A DNA stretch of 64,000 nucleotides from Algimonas porphyrae (GTDB taxonomy: Bacteria > Pseudomonadota > Alphaproteobacteria > Caulobacterales > Maricaulaceae), in the NCBI RefSeq assembly GCF_041429795.1, contig NZ_CP163424.1, positions 2,172,001 to 2,236,000 of the forward strand. Direction: 5' to 3'. Below, one piece after another: positions 38,208-45,955 of this stretch. Made by a program: the position numbers and the translations under genes. Below the pieces are notes generated by a model. That model was not told the origin of the DNA, did no database searches, and was given only the letters and a program-made list of their open reading frames with translations. The first letter of the stretch is position 1. Each line of letters opens with the position of its first letter.

Positions 38208-38230
38208 ACGACCCTCAAGCTTATGAAATC

Positions 38231-38259
38231 AAAAGGCCGCCCAATAGGCGGCCTTTTTT
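38231..38259. terminator. Bidirectional terminator between fadB and the secreted-protein gene
   Basis: GGCCGCC/GGCGGCC (seven pairs, five-base loop) flanked by AAAA upstream and TTTTTT downstream. It serves the plus-strand fad operon and, with four T on the other strand, the convergent gene ending at 38266. Confidence 0.9.
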
Positions 38260-38265
38260 ACGGCC

Positions 38266-39297
38266 TTATTCGTCAACAGAGCAGCTAAAGGTCGTTTCAC
38301 CGCCTTTGTGAGTTTTCCCCCACGTCTGGCCTTCATATTGTGCAGCCCCCGTCAAAACGTAGGGCGATTTGGCGTTTGCACGTGGGTTTGGCTTGATGTT
38401 GATCTGAAAGACTTCGCTGAAAGGATCAGACCAGAAAACACCAAGGGGTCCGGCGGCGTCTCGCTCGATATTATAGGCCGCCTTGAAGGTCAGCCGGGTC
38501 GTATCTTCACGAGGGCTTTCGGCGACCTTGGAAAATTTCGATAGATATGATGACCCGAGCGCTTTCGGGCGCGACCAGATATCTGCGGCGATCTGGCCCG
38601 ATTTTAGTCGGCGAAAATTGATGTGATAAACGTCGGGTCGTAGAAGTATTCGCCCGTCAGAGTCTTTCACAACCGGGGCAGGATCGACATCGCACCGCCA
38701 ATGGTCCTGGTTCGCCTTGACGCTAACGAGATAGTCCACCGGCGAGGGTATCGAAACGACGGCAGGACGCGGTGCCGGAAAGGCGATACAGCTTATATCC
38801 TCAATACCGAATTCGGATGTTCTTGTTCCCACCAGATTGTAAGGTTTATCGCTTTTCGGGTTAGCGCTCGGCACAATGGAAAGCTCGTAAGCATCCTTGC
38901 TGACATCGCCCCATTCCGCATAGGATGGCAACGGATCCAACTGGGCTTCCCCGGCGCGGTTGAGTACGACCTTGGCGGTTCCTTTGAGAATGTTCGCCGA
39001 CCCGGTTCCATACATGATAATGTTGGACTGATAGATCTTCCCCTCCAATTCGGCTGCACTTTGGATACGCGCCGCCACATCAGTGAAATTGAAGTTCATG
39101 GAAAGAACGTAGTCCATGGGCACGCCTGTCGCATAGCGCGGCGTCGACTTGCATAACCATCTATCAGGCGGCTTTATGGTCTTCACATAGGACAGGCGCC
39201 TTTGCGCTTCGACCATCGGATGTTCATCTTGCGCCAAACTGGGCTGACCGGTTCCGATAAGAAGCACGGCGCAGGATAGGGTTACAAATCTCAGCAT
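38266..39297 (-). CDS. Secreted protein of unknown function
   Basis: A 343-aa protein with a cleavable signal peptide (residues 1-22, LSCAVLLIGTGQPSLAQ) and four cysteines, one of them near the C-terminus (TTFSCSVDE). The mature part looks like two related beta-rich halves. Each has a short conserved Trp-Cys segment (RWLCKSTP early, HWRCDVDPA in the middle), then a P/Y/V-rich strand region. That internal similarity suggests a duplicated domain. No family is recognised. No neighbours share the strand closely. Confidence 0.65.
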   Translation of the reverse strand: MLRFVTLSCAVLLIGTGQPSLAQDEHPMVEAQRRLSYVKTIKPPDRWLCKSTPRYATGVPMDYVLSMNFNFTDVAARIQSAAELEGKIYQSNIIMYGTGSANILKGTAKVVLNRAGEAQLDPLPSYAEWGDVSKDAYELSIVPSANPKSDKPYNLVGTRTSEFGIEDISCIAFPAPRPAVVSIPSPVDYLVSVKANQDHWRCDVDPAPVVKDSDGRILLRPDVYHINFRRLKSGQIAADIWSRPKALGSSYLSKFSKVAESPREDTTRLTFKAAYNIERDAAGPLGVFWSDPFSEVFQINIKPNPRANAKSPYVLTGAAQYEGQTWGKTHKGGETTFSCSVDE

Positions 39298-39823
39298 ACT
39301 TTATGCTTCCGGCCCAGGGTTGTTTCTACGGCGACGTTTCACGATGCGTATGACTATCGACAAAGTCTTCGGGCGCTTCAAATGACAAACCATGTTAAGT
39401 AAACTGTCCCGCGACCAGGCGCCTTGTTTGCTAGCTCAACCCACGGCTAAACCAGCTGAAACCTGCCTGGCTGCCGCGACCTGCAGAAACCCAACCCCCG
39501 CTTGCGAAACGCGAGGCTACTTTACCCTCGTATCTTCGGTCATGCGGAGGGCGGGTAGGACGCTAACCGACCTTTGAGCCGGAGATCACGGTTCGGCTGT
39601 GATGTGGGTTTGCCCCCACGCTCAGCCAGTCCGGAGACACCGTTGAAGGACAGAAGGCTCCGGATGATCAGAACCGTGCTGCGGTGAAAGCCCGTTTTCG
39701 GCGGCAGCAATCGCCACCGCCATAGCCACCCTGGCCGGTCGCTGGACAGGCCGACGCCGCGGACGCCCTCCGCATCTTTTTCCTCTGCCGCCAGATCAGC
39801 GGTTGGACATTGGCGGCTGCGCG
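39298..39823. other. Gene-poor stretch of 526 bases
   Basis: I see no supported gene here. A minus-strand frame spanning 39540-39845 could encode about 100 residues rich in Arg, Leu and Trp, but it has no ribosome-binding site, no family resemblance and would overlap the next gene's end. The inverted pair ATCACGGTTCGGCTGTGAT near 39585-39603 is the only local structure noted. It may be a decayed gene or an insertion scar. Confidence 0.5.
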
Positions 39824-40621
39824 CTAGTCGAACGGCCCGTCGCAACCCTCCACTTCCGGCAGGCTGAACAGGCAGTCATCCAGTTCCGCATCGATGTGAT
39901 GCCGGGTCCAGATCACTTCATTGGCCTTCACCCCATCATAATAGAGCCGGACGCGCCGCGGCTGCACCCAGTTCACGCCCGGGTTTGAATAGAAGTCCGA
40001 ATAGATACGCTGATGCCAGCCGCGTTCCGTGTCGAAGGCAACACTGAGAATGGCGTGATCCGTATGGGCGATGGCGAATTGGGTTTCGCCGCCTGCCGGG
40101 TCCGTGACGCGCACCCAATAAGCCGGTTTGCCGTCGATCAGATCATCCGGCAGGCGCGACAGCGTATAGCCCTCATCCAGTGCGTGACGGATGACGCCAA
40201 ACCCAAAATTGGAGGCCCAGCGCGCGTCAGAGGCACTTTCGGGCTGCGGACCCTGCGCCGTTGAGGTGACCGCCCCGTCAAAGGCGACATCGATGATCGG
40301 CACACCGTCGCGCAAGGATGTGATCCGGACCTTGCCGTCCGCGCGGTGCGCGTCCGCCTTCCCGGACTCATAAACCCGGTACATGGTGTGGCGCTCATGC
40401 CGTGTCGCTTCGCCGCCCCGATAGAAAACGGCGTAGCCGTCCATGGAGAGCGTCTCCGGTCGGACCCAGTTCTCGCCACCTGCCGCTGCGTGCGCCGCGC
40501 GCATAATGTCCGTGCCCGTGCGCTCCGGCGCGTCCGGAAACAGCGCCGGATAGTCCTGCGCCGTCGCGCAGGCCGACAGGAGCAGCGTCAGCGCGACCGC
40601 CTTAGTGAGCGTGCGGATCAA
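39824..40621 (-). CDS. Lipoprotein of unknown function
   Basis: A 265-aa exported lipoprotein. A TTG start at 40621 is preferred: AGGGA lies eight bases upstream, and it yields a textbook lipoprotein signal (IRTLTKAVALTLLLSAC). Another TTG at 40645 would add eight residues. The mature part, with MRAAHAAAGGENWVRPETLS then strand-rich sequence such as GKPAYWVRVTDPAGG, recalls LolA-like or outer-membrane lipoprotein-sorting folds; this is suggestive only. The start overlaps the MFS gene stop by 20 bases, so it is co-transcribed with the carrier. Confidence 0.7.
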   Translation of the reverse strand: MIRTLTKAVALTLLLSACATAQDYPALFPDAPERTGTDIMRAAHAAAGGENWVRPETLSMDGYAVFYRGGEATRHERHTMYRVYESGKADAHRADGKVRITSLRDGVPIIDVAFDGAVTSTAQGPQPESASDARWASNFGFGVIRHALDEGYTLSRLPDDLIDGKPAYWVRVTDPAGGETQFAIAHTDHAILSVAFDTERGWHQRIYSDFYSNPGVNWVQPRRVRLYYDGVKANEVIWTRHHIDAELDDCLFSLPEVEGCDGPFD

Positions 40622-42050
40622 GGCCAAAATCCCTGTATTTGCCAAGCGTGAGCAGCAACGCTCCGCCGATCAGGAAACCGAAGGACGCCAGCATCAGAAC
40701 GCCGGAATAGTCAGGACTGTCACCGCGGATCAGGTTGAAGATGATCGGCGAGGTGCCCGATCCGAGCCCGAAAGCAGCATAGATCAGCCCGTAGATGCGG
40801 CCATAGGATTTCATCCCGAAATAGCGGCTGACGAAATAGGCCATCAGATCGAACTCGACCCCCGCGGCGAGCCCCACCAGGATGAGCGCGACGACGTTCA
40901 GGGCGACGGGATGGTTCCCCATTAATATCCAGCAGCCGACCGCCGGCACGGACAGAAACACGAAGCCGATCAGCGGTGCCCAGATACGGTCGACCAGATA
41001 GCCCCCCACCAGCCGCCCAACCATGGTGGAAAGACCGATCACGCCAGCCCCGATCAGCAGGCTGGCCGACTGGTTCGCCGTATAGCCCTTGTCGAGCAGA
41101 ATGAATTTGGAGTTGGCGATAATGCCGGAGACGACCGCGCCGAGCAGCATGAAACAGAATAGGATCACCCAGAAGCGGTAGTCGGCGTAAATCTCCTTGA
41201 CCGTCAGTCCCGGCATCGGATTGACGTCCTGCTGCTTCGATTTCATGTAAACATAGCCGACATAGGCGAGGAAGAAGGCCGCCATCAGAGCGATCGCTTT
41301 CTGCGCACCGTTGGGCGTGCTGAGCACGGTAATGACGACCGCACACAGGGCGATGGCGATCAGGATTGGCACCCAGATCCAGCTCATCAGTGAGCGCTCC
41401 ATCGACGTATCGACATCGGCGAGTTGTCGATCTTCCTTCTCGTCCCTGAACAGAATGATGGCGAGTGGAAGTGACAGGATCAACGGTAGAGCCCCGACGC
41501 CGACATAAGCCCAGCGCCATCCGAACGCGTTGATCATGGCTTGGATCGTGGGCGACGCAATGAAGCCGTAAAGTCCGGTGCCAGTCAGGGCGATCCCGAG
41601 GGCCAATCCCCGATAGCGGTCGAAATTATTGACGATGGCCTTGGTCCAGGTGATCGGCAGCGTCGCCGAGCCGAGCACCGCCGTGATGAAGAAAATCAGG
41701 TAGAAGACGCGCGGATCATTCGTCATCTGGGAAAAGGCCATGGTCCCAAGACCCAGCGCGACGATGGAGGGCAGCAGGACTTTCCGGGCGCCATATCGAT
41801 CAACCAGCTGTCCCGCGACGGGCGCACCGATCAACACACCTGACGTCATGAATAGAAATCCGGCGGTGATGACCTCACGCGACCACCCAAATTCTCTGGC
41901 TAATTCCGGGCCGATAATGATCAGTGCCCAATAGGGCAGAGGCGAGAGGCACAGAGCGATACCGACCAGACTGGCCAAAACGATCGGCCAGCCTCGCCGC
42001 CATTCACCCATTTTCGACGTTCCGGCGTCGTCTCCGGCTAAATCCGCCAT
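40602..42050 (-). CDS. Major facilitator superfamily transporter (OFA/monocarboxylate-like)
   Basis: A 482-aa, 12-helix inner-membrane carrier. The first half has the MFS signature between helices 2 and 3 (GQLVDRYGARKVLLPS). The start WALIIIGPELAREFGWSRE resembles oxalate/formate antiporter and monocarboxylate carriers, which suggests an organic-acid substrate. A long cytoplasmic loop separates the halves (RDEKEDRQLADVDTSMERS). The ATG at 42050 is supported by GGGGGGA seven bases upstream. It is divergent from the amine oxidase gene and shares a transcript with the lipoprotein. Confidence 0.87.
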   Translation of the reverse strand: MADLAGDDAGTSKMGEWRRGWPIVLASLVGIALCLSPLPYWALIIIGPELAREFGWSREVITAGFLFMTSGVLIGAPVAGQLVDRYGARKVLLPSIVALGLGTMAFSQMTNDPRVFYLIFFITAVLGSATLPITWTKAIVNNFDRYRGLALGIALTGTGLYGFIASPTIQAMINAFGWRWAYVGVGALPLILSLPLAIILFRDEKEDRQLADVDTSMERSLMSWIWVPILIAIALCAVVITVLSTPNGAQKAIALMAAFFLAYVGYVYMKSKQQDVNPMPGLTVKEIYADYRFWVILFCFMLLGAVVSGIIANSKFILLDKGYTANQSASLLIGAGVIGLSTMVGRLVGGYLVDRIWAPLIGFVFLSVPAVGCWILMGNHPVALNVVALILVGLAAGVEFDLMAYFVSRYFGMKSYGRIYGLIYAAFGLGSGTSPIIFNLIRGDSPDYSGVLMLASFGFLIGGALLLTLGKYRDFGLDPHAH

Positions 42051-42114
42051 GTAGCGTCCCCCCAATTTTTTGTTTGCGACAAGCGCGCTTCTGCCCGACA
42101 ACATCTCCCATGAC

Positions 42115-42128
42115 TTGCGACATGACAA
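42115..42128. promoter_or_regulatory. Crp/Fnr-type TTG-N8-CAA site between the MFS and amine oxidase genes
   Basis: TTGCGACATGACAA keeps the outer TTG and CAA of the FNR/FixK/Dnr box (TTGAT-N4-ATCAA). It lies in the shared divergent intergenic region. The regulator at 43563 has the matching recognition-helix pattern. The inner bases do not match, so this is a weak candidate. Confidence 0.3.
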
Positions 42129-42153
42129 GGCGAAGTGGGTCTTCTGCTCGGCA

Positions 42154-43566
42154 ATGCGTCTCATGACCTGTGATCTGACACGCCGACATACGCTTATCGG
42201 GCTGGCCGCCTCGTCTCTGCTGATGCCTGCCTGCCAGCCTTCCAGCCGCAAGCTGGACGCCGATGTGATCGTTCTCGGGGCCGGCCTGTCCGGTCTCTAC
42301 ACTGCCATGCTGCTGGAAGATTCGGGTTTCACTGTCAGGGTGATCGAAGCCCTGCCACGTGTCGGCGGACGCATGTTCACCCTCGATCACGGCGATGGCT
42401 ATACGGAAGGCGGCGGACAGCAGATCGGGGCCAGCTATGCGCGCGTTCTGGATGTGGCGGCGGAACTGGGCGTCCCGCTCTATGCCGAGACCGGGCGGGG
42501 TCCGGCCACGTCCCACTATCTCAACGACGCGTGGCAATTGGGCAGCGTCGACATTCCGGTCTTTCCGGAGCCGTTCCGCAACACGCCGCCGGGGTCCGTT
42601 CTGTTCCGCCTGCTGGCCCGGACGCCAGGTTTCGACCGGCCCGATGGCTGGCTCGACCCCGCGCCGGAGCTGGACATCTCCGCCGCGCAATTCCTGACGC
42701 AGAACGGCTTTTCTCAGGCAGCACAAGGGCTGATCGATCGCGCGCTCAATGCCAATGACCTGTCCAGCTATTCCATGCTCAATCTGCACCGGACCTGGCA
42801 GCTCTACCAGCAAAGCGCCGGAATGGGCGCGACACAATATGTCGAAGGCGGCAGTCAGCGTCTGCCCGAAGCCATGGCGGCGAGCCTCAACCAGCCCGTC
42901 CTGACGGACCATCCCGTAACGGAGATTGCACTGGAAGCCGGTCGCGGCACGGTCCGGACATCGCGTGGGTCCTTTACGGGCGCGCACATCGTCTGCACCC
43001 TGCCCTTCCCGGCGCTGCGCCGGATCCGACTGTCGGGCTTCGATACGCCGCTGCCATTGACCGAAGCCATTGACGGGTTGGCCTACACGCAGATCATGCA
43101 GGTCCATATGCGCGCCAAAACCGACTATTGGACGACGGATGATCTGGCCCCGAGCCTCTGGACCGATACGGACCTGGAACGCGTCTTCGCGGATTCGGGC
43201 CGGGACGGCAGCCTGTCGGGCTTCCAGCGCGGATGGGTCAATGGCACGGGCGTCGCGCACTGGATGCACGACACGGCGAGTGCGCAGCAGCGTTATGTCC
43301 AGCGCCTGGCGGAATTACGGCCCGCCTCGCAGGGTCAGCTCGACCCGCTCGCCCTGATCGACTGGACCACCAATAATCCGTTCGCAGGCGGGGCCTATTA
43401 TCACTGGCAACCCGGTCAGGCTGCGCGGTTTGGGCGCGATATGGGACGGCCGATCGGTCCTTTGCGTTTCGCCGGCGAACATCTCGGTCTATTGCACACG
43501 GGTATGGAAGCCGCCATGGAGTCGGCAGAACGCACCGCGCTCGACATCATAGAGGGGAATACGTGA
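42154..43566 (+). CDS. Flavin-containing amine oxidase family protein, Tat-type lipoprotein signal
   Basis: A 470-aa FAD-dependent oxidoreductase of the monoamine oxidase/LSD1 family. The N-terminus CDLTRRHTLIGLAASSLLMPAC combines a twin-arginine motif with a lipobox-like cysteine, implying folded export and perhaps lipid anchoring. The Rossmann motif VIVLGAGLSGLYTAMLLEDSG follows, then GGRMFTL. The C-terminal FAD segment is RFAGEHLGLLHTGMEAAMES. The substrate, an amine or amino acid, is unknown. The start could equally be the ATG at 42163. It overlaps the Crp/Fnr gene by four bases (GTGA), so the two are co-expressed. Confidence 0.87.
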   Translation: MRLMTCDLTRRHTLIGLAASSLLMPACQPSSRKLDADVIVLGAGLSGLYTAMLLEDSGFTVRVIEALPRVGGRMFTLDHGDGYTEGGGQQIGASYARVLDVAAELGVPLYAETGRGPATSHYLNDAWQLGSVDIPVFPEPFRNTPPGSVLFRLLARTPGFDRPDGWLDPAPELDISAAQFLTQNGFSQAAQGLIDRALNANDLSSYSMLNLHRTWQLYQQSAGMGATQYVEGGSQRLPEAMAASLNQPVLTDHPVTEIALEAGRGTVRTSRGSFTGAHIVCTLPFPALRRIRLSGFDTPLPLTEAIDGLAYTQIMQVHMRAKTDYWTTDDLAPSLWTDTDLERVFADSGRDGSLSGFQRGWVNGTGVAHWMHDTASAQQRYVQRLAELRPASQGQLDPLALIDWTTNNPFAGGAYYHWQPGQAARFGRDMGRPIGPLRFAGEHLGLLHTGMEAAMESAERTALDIIEGNT

Positions 43567-44282
43567 GTAACCGGAAGGGACATCTGGCAGAAATGGCCGA
43601 TGGGGCATCCAGCGCAGAACTGGACTTTCTATTCGCAGAAGGCCGGGAGCGAACATTCCAGCCCGGCGAGCATCTGATCACGGAAGGCGAGCGGACGGAC
43701 TATTTCTACGACGTGCTGGACGGCACGGTCGCCCTGGCCCGCAATGGCCGGGACGGACGGCGGCAGATCCTGTCCTTTCTCGGCGCGCGGCAGTTCCTGG
43801 GCGCGAGCTCGACCGAGCGCTATCCCAATCTGGCAACCGCACTGACCGAAGTGAAGGCGATCTGCTATCCGCGCAATGCGCTCGAACGCGTGCTCGAAAC
43901 GACGCCCGGATTTGCGTCCGAATTCCGGACGGTGCTGACCCGTATTCTGGAAAGCGCGCACGACCATGTCTATACGATCGGCCAGCGCAGCGCGGTCGAA
44001 CGCGTCGCGTCCTTCCTGCTCTATCTGCGCGCCAATCAGGCCCGGTTCGATCCCGTCGGCCCGCGCGACAAGTCGACCCATATCGAATTGCCCATGACCC
44101 GGCTCGACATTGCCGACTTTCTCGGTCTGACGATCGAAACGGTCAGCCGCGCTTTTTCGTCGCTGAAACGATCCGGGATCATAGCCTTCAAGGACAGCCA
44201 TTCCTGCGAGATCGTCAATCTGGACAAGATCCGGGAACTGGGTGGCCGGGAAGACTTCACAGAGCATCGCGGTCGCGCCTGA
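43563..44282 (+). CDS. Crp/Fnr-family transcriptional regulator
   Basis: A 239-aa regulator with an N-terminal cyclic-nucleotide-binding beta roll (about 20-125) and a C-terminal Crp-type winged helix. The recognition helix contains GLTIETVSRAFSSLKRSG, the E--SR pattern of FNR/FixK/Dnr proteins that read TTGAT-N4-ATCAA. The cysteine cluster of FNR is absent (only two cysteines, widely spaced), so it is not an oxygen-sensing Fe-S type. It is translationally coupled to the amine oxidase gene through a GTG start at GTGA and probably controls that locus. Confidence 0.9.
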   Translation: MSNRKGHLAEMADGASSAELDFLFAEGRERTFQPGEHLITEGERTDYFYDVLDGTVALARNGRDGRRQILSFLGARQFLGASSTERYPNLATALTEVKAICYPRNALERVLETTPGFASEFRTVLTRILESAHDHVYTIGQRSAVERVASFLLYLRANQARFDPVGPRDKSTHIELPMTRLDIADFLGLTIETVSRAFSSLKRSGIIAFKDSHSCEIVNLDKIRELGGREDFTEHRGRA

Positions 44283-44300
44283 GCGCTGCATCCCGTCGTC

Positions 44301-44314
44301 TTGGAATAGGTCAA
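44301..44314. promoter_or_regulatory. Crp/Fnr-type site upstream of the lipocalin-like gene
   Basis: TTGGAATAGGTCAA matches seven of ten defined positions of TTGAT-N4-ATCAA. It lies 56 bases before the ATG at 44370, a normal activator distance, and directly after the Crp/Fnr gene. Confidence 0.35.
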
Positions 44315-44369
44315 ACGCCGATCGATCAGGCGCGCTACTAACGGCCCCTATCAATAAGGGACAGACATC

Positions 44370-44846
44370 ATGACCAATCCGCTGAAAGAACAAATGCCGA
44401 CACTCGCGCGCCACGAAGGCGTCTGGGAGGGCGTCTACCGCCATTATGATGCGGACGGCAACAAGACGGATGAGCACAAGTCCAAGCTCGTCTGTCGCTT
44501 CCCGGATGAAGGCCACCCCTATCATCAGACGAACTATTATACCTGGGATGATGGCCGTACGGATACGCGTGATTTCCCAGCCACGGTCGAGGGCGGACGT
44601 CTTCGCTGGGATAATGAGTTCATTCAGGGCTGGGCTGCGGATGTGCAGCTCGATGATTTCGGGCGGTCCACCATGCTGAACTGGACCCGCACGGGAGAGC
44701 CCGATCTTTATCTTTACGAGATGATCCAGATCAGTGACGATGGCCAGAAGCGGGCCCGCGTCTGGCAGTGGTTCAAGAACGACAAGCTGATTTCAAGAAC
44801 GCTCGTCGATGAGCATAAGGTCAGCGACGACTGGACGGGTCAATAG
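44370..44846 (+). CDS. Lipocalin-like protein, DUF3598-type
   Basis: A 158-aa cytosolic protein with no signal peptide. The N-terminal segment LARHEGVWEGVYRHYDADG and the alternating strand pattern that follows (CRFPDEGHPYHQTNYYTW) suggest a lipocalin/FABP-like beta barrel such as DUF3598. Many tryptophans and histidines line the predicted barrel. It may bind a small hydrophobic ligand; that is inference. It follows the Crp/Fnr gene after 87 bases and is closed by a strong terminator. Confidence 0.65.
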   Translation: MTNPLKEQMPTLARHEGVWEGVYRHYDADGNKTDEHKSKLVCRFPDEGHPYHQTNYYTWDDGRTDTRDFPATVEGGRLRWDNEFIQGWAADVQLDDFGRSTMLNWTRTGEPDLYLYEMIQISDDGQKRARVWQWFKNDKLISRTLVDEHKVSDDWTGQ

Positions 44847-44894
44847 ACCCGGCCCCAACCGCCGCAATCTGGGCTCGATAAGCTCGATCCCAAC

Positions 44895-44925
44895 AAAAAA
44901 GGCGCGCTCGAGAGCGCGCCTTTTT
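44895..44925. terminator. Bidirectional terminator between convergent genes
   Basis: GGCGCGCT/AGCGCGCC (eight pairs, CGAG loop) with AAAAAA before and TTTTT after. It serves both the lipocalin-like gene and the convergent cell-wall hydrolase gene. Confidence 0.92.
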
Positions 44926-44947
44926 CATGTCTGGTTTTGCCGCGCAA

Positions 44948-45694
44948 TCAGCTCGGCGGTGCGGCCCGCAGGGACGCCGTCGCTGTGGGGCGTTCGCGCC
45001 ATGGGAAGCGGTAGAAAATATGGCTGCCGACCTGACGCGTCTGTTCGAGCGTAGCCGACCAGACAGGTGAAACCTGTGTCGTATGATAATGTGTCGACCG
45101 GCCGACCAGACTGCGCGGGGACTGTGTCAGCACGAAACGGGCGACATCCTGTGATTCCGTCCACGATTCGCCTGTCGGGACGCGGTCCATCGATCCGTCG
45201 CAAGTAAAGCTGAACTGACAACCTGTCCGGCGTTCGGAGCCCTGATAGACGACACCACAGATGGAATCGGGGAAATGCTTGGATGCAACGCGGTTGCGAA
45301 TGACCTGGGCCACGGCGACCTGCCCTGAACGGCTCTCAGAACGCGCTTCATAATAGACGGCTTCGGCCAGGCACAGCGCTTCGCGCATTTCGGCATCGCT
45401 TTGCAGGCGCAGCGAGCGCGTATCGCGGTCGACATCACCCAGATCGAAATGAACACGCTGCAACGGTGTCTCGACCATGGCGTCGGGGCCGTACAGTTCA
45501 GCCAGACGGCGCACGGTCGCACTGTCGCTTGTGGGTTCCGCCACGCGGCGGAAATCCATCGCAGCGTTGGTCAGAACGACCTCTGCGCGCTGGTTGGAGG
45601 CCTTGTCGGCCGCAGCAGGCAAGGTGATGGAACCTGCGACAACTGTCGCAAGGCCCAAGGCCCATCCTGCAAAAATCTGACGCTTCGGTCTCAT
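44948..45694 (-). CDS. SleB/CwlJ-type cell-wall hydrolase
   Basis: A 248-aa exported protein with a signal peptide (about 1-30, ending PAAADK) and a Hydrolase_2 domain. Its motif LAEAVYYEARSESRSGQVAVAQ holds the catalytic glutamate, and SICGVVYQGSERRTGCQFSFTCDG follows it; these residues define spore-cortex-lytic enzyme relatives that are widespread in non-sporulating alphaproteobacteria. It probably cleaves peptidoglycan glycan strands. AGGGAG seven bases before the ATG supports the start. The 261-base gap 45695-45955 upstream shows no gene and no clear element. Confidence 0.88.
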   Translation of the reverse strand: MRPKRQIFAGWALGLATVVAGSITLPAAADKASNQRAEVVLTNAAMDFRRVAEPTSDSATVRRLAELYGPDAMVETPLQRVHFDLGDVDRDTRSLRLQSDAEMREALCLAEAVYYEARSESRSGQVAVAQVIRNRVASKHFPDSICGVVYQGSERRTGCQFSFTCDGSMDRVPTGESWTESQDVARFVLTQSPRSLVGRSTHYHTTQVSPVWSATLEQTRQVGSHIFYRFPWRERPTATASLRAAPPS

Positions 45695-45955
45695 ACCGTC
45701 GCTCCCTGCAATTTTCGCCGCGGCCTTGCAAGCGACGCGCCGATCCTTTCGGTCTGCGTCAGCTTTGTGAACGAGTGCTGTGACAAACTTGCCACGCCGC
45801 TTTGCGAATTAAGGTTAAAATCGAATAAAGCCCGTCATGGGGCGTCTGGCCATCCGTTATCGGTTATGGCCGCTCATTGTTTCGTGAGCACCATATAAGG
45901 CCTGATCGCGCAAATGCAAGATCAGCTAACATGCTGTTAGAAAAGGCTTTCTAAT

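Noticed and set aside
39540-39845. Minus-strand frame of about 100 codons
   Set aside because: No ribosome-binding site, Arg/Trp/Leu-biased, overlaps the lipoprotein gene end; kept only as part of the gap description.
42004-43269. Minus-strand open frame of 421 codons
   Set aside because: Antisense to the amine oxidase gene, low-complexity Arg/Gly/Gln-rich translation.
45900-45955. CTAAC...GTTAG hairpin after ppdK
   Set aside because: Only five pairs and no T-tract on the minus strand, so too weak to call a terminator.
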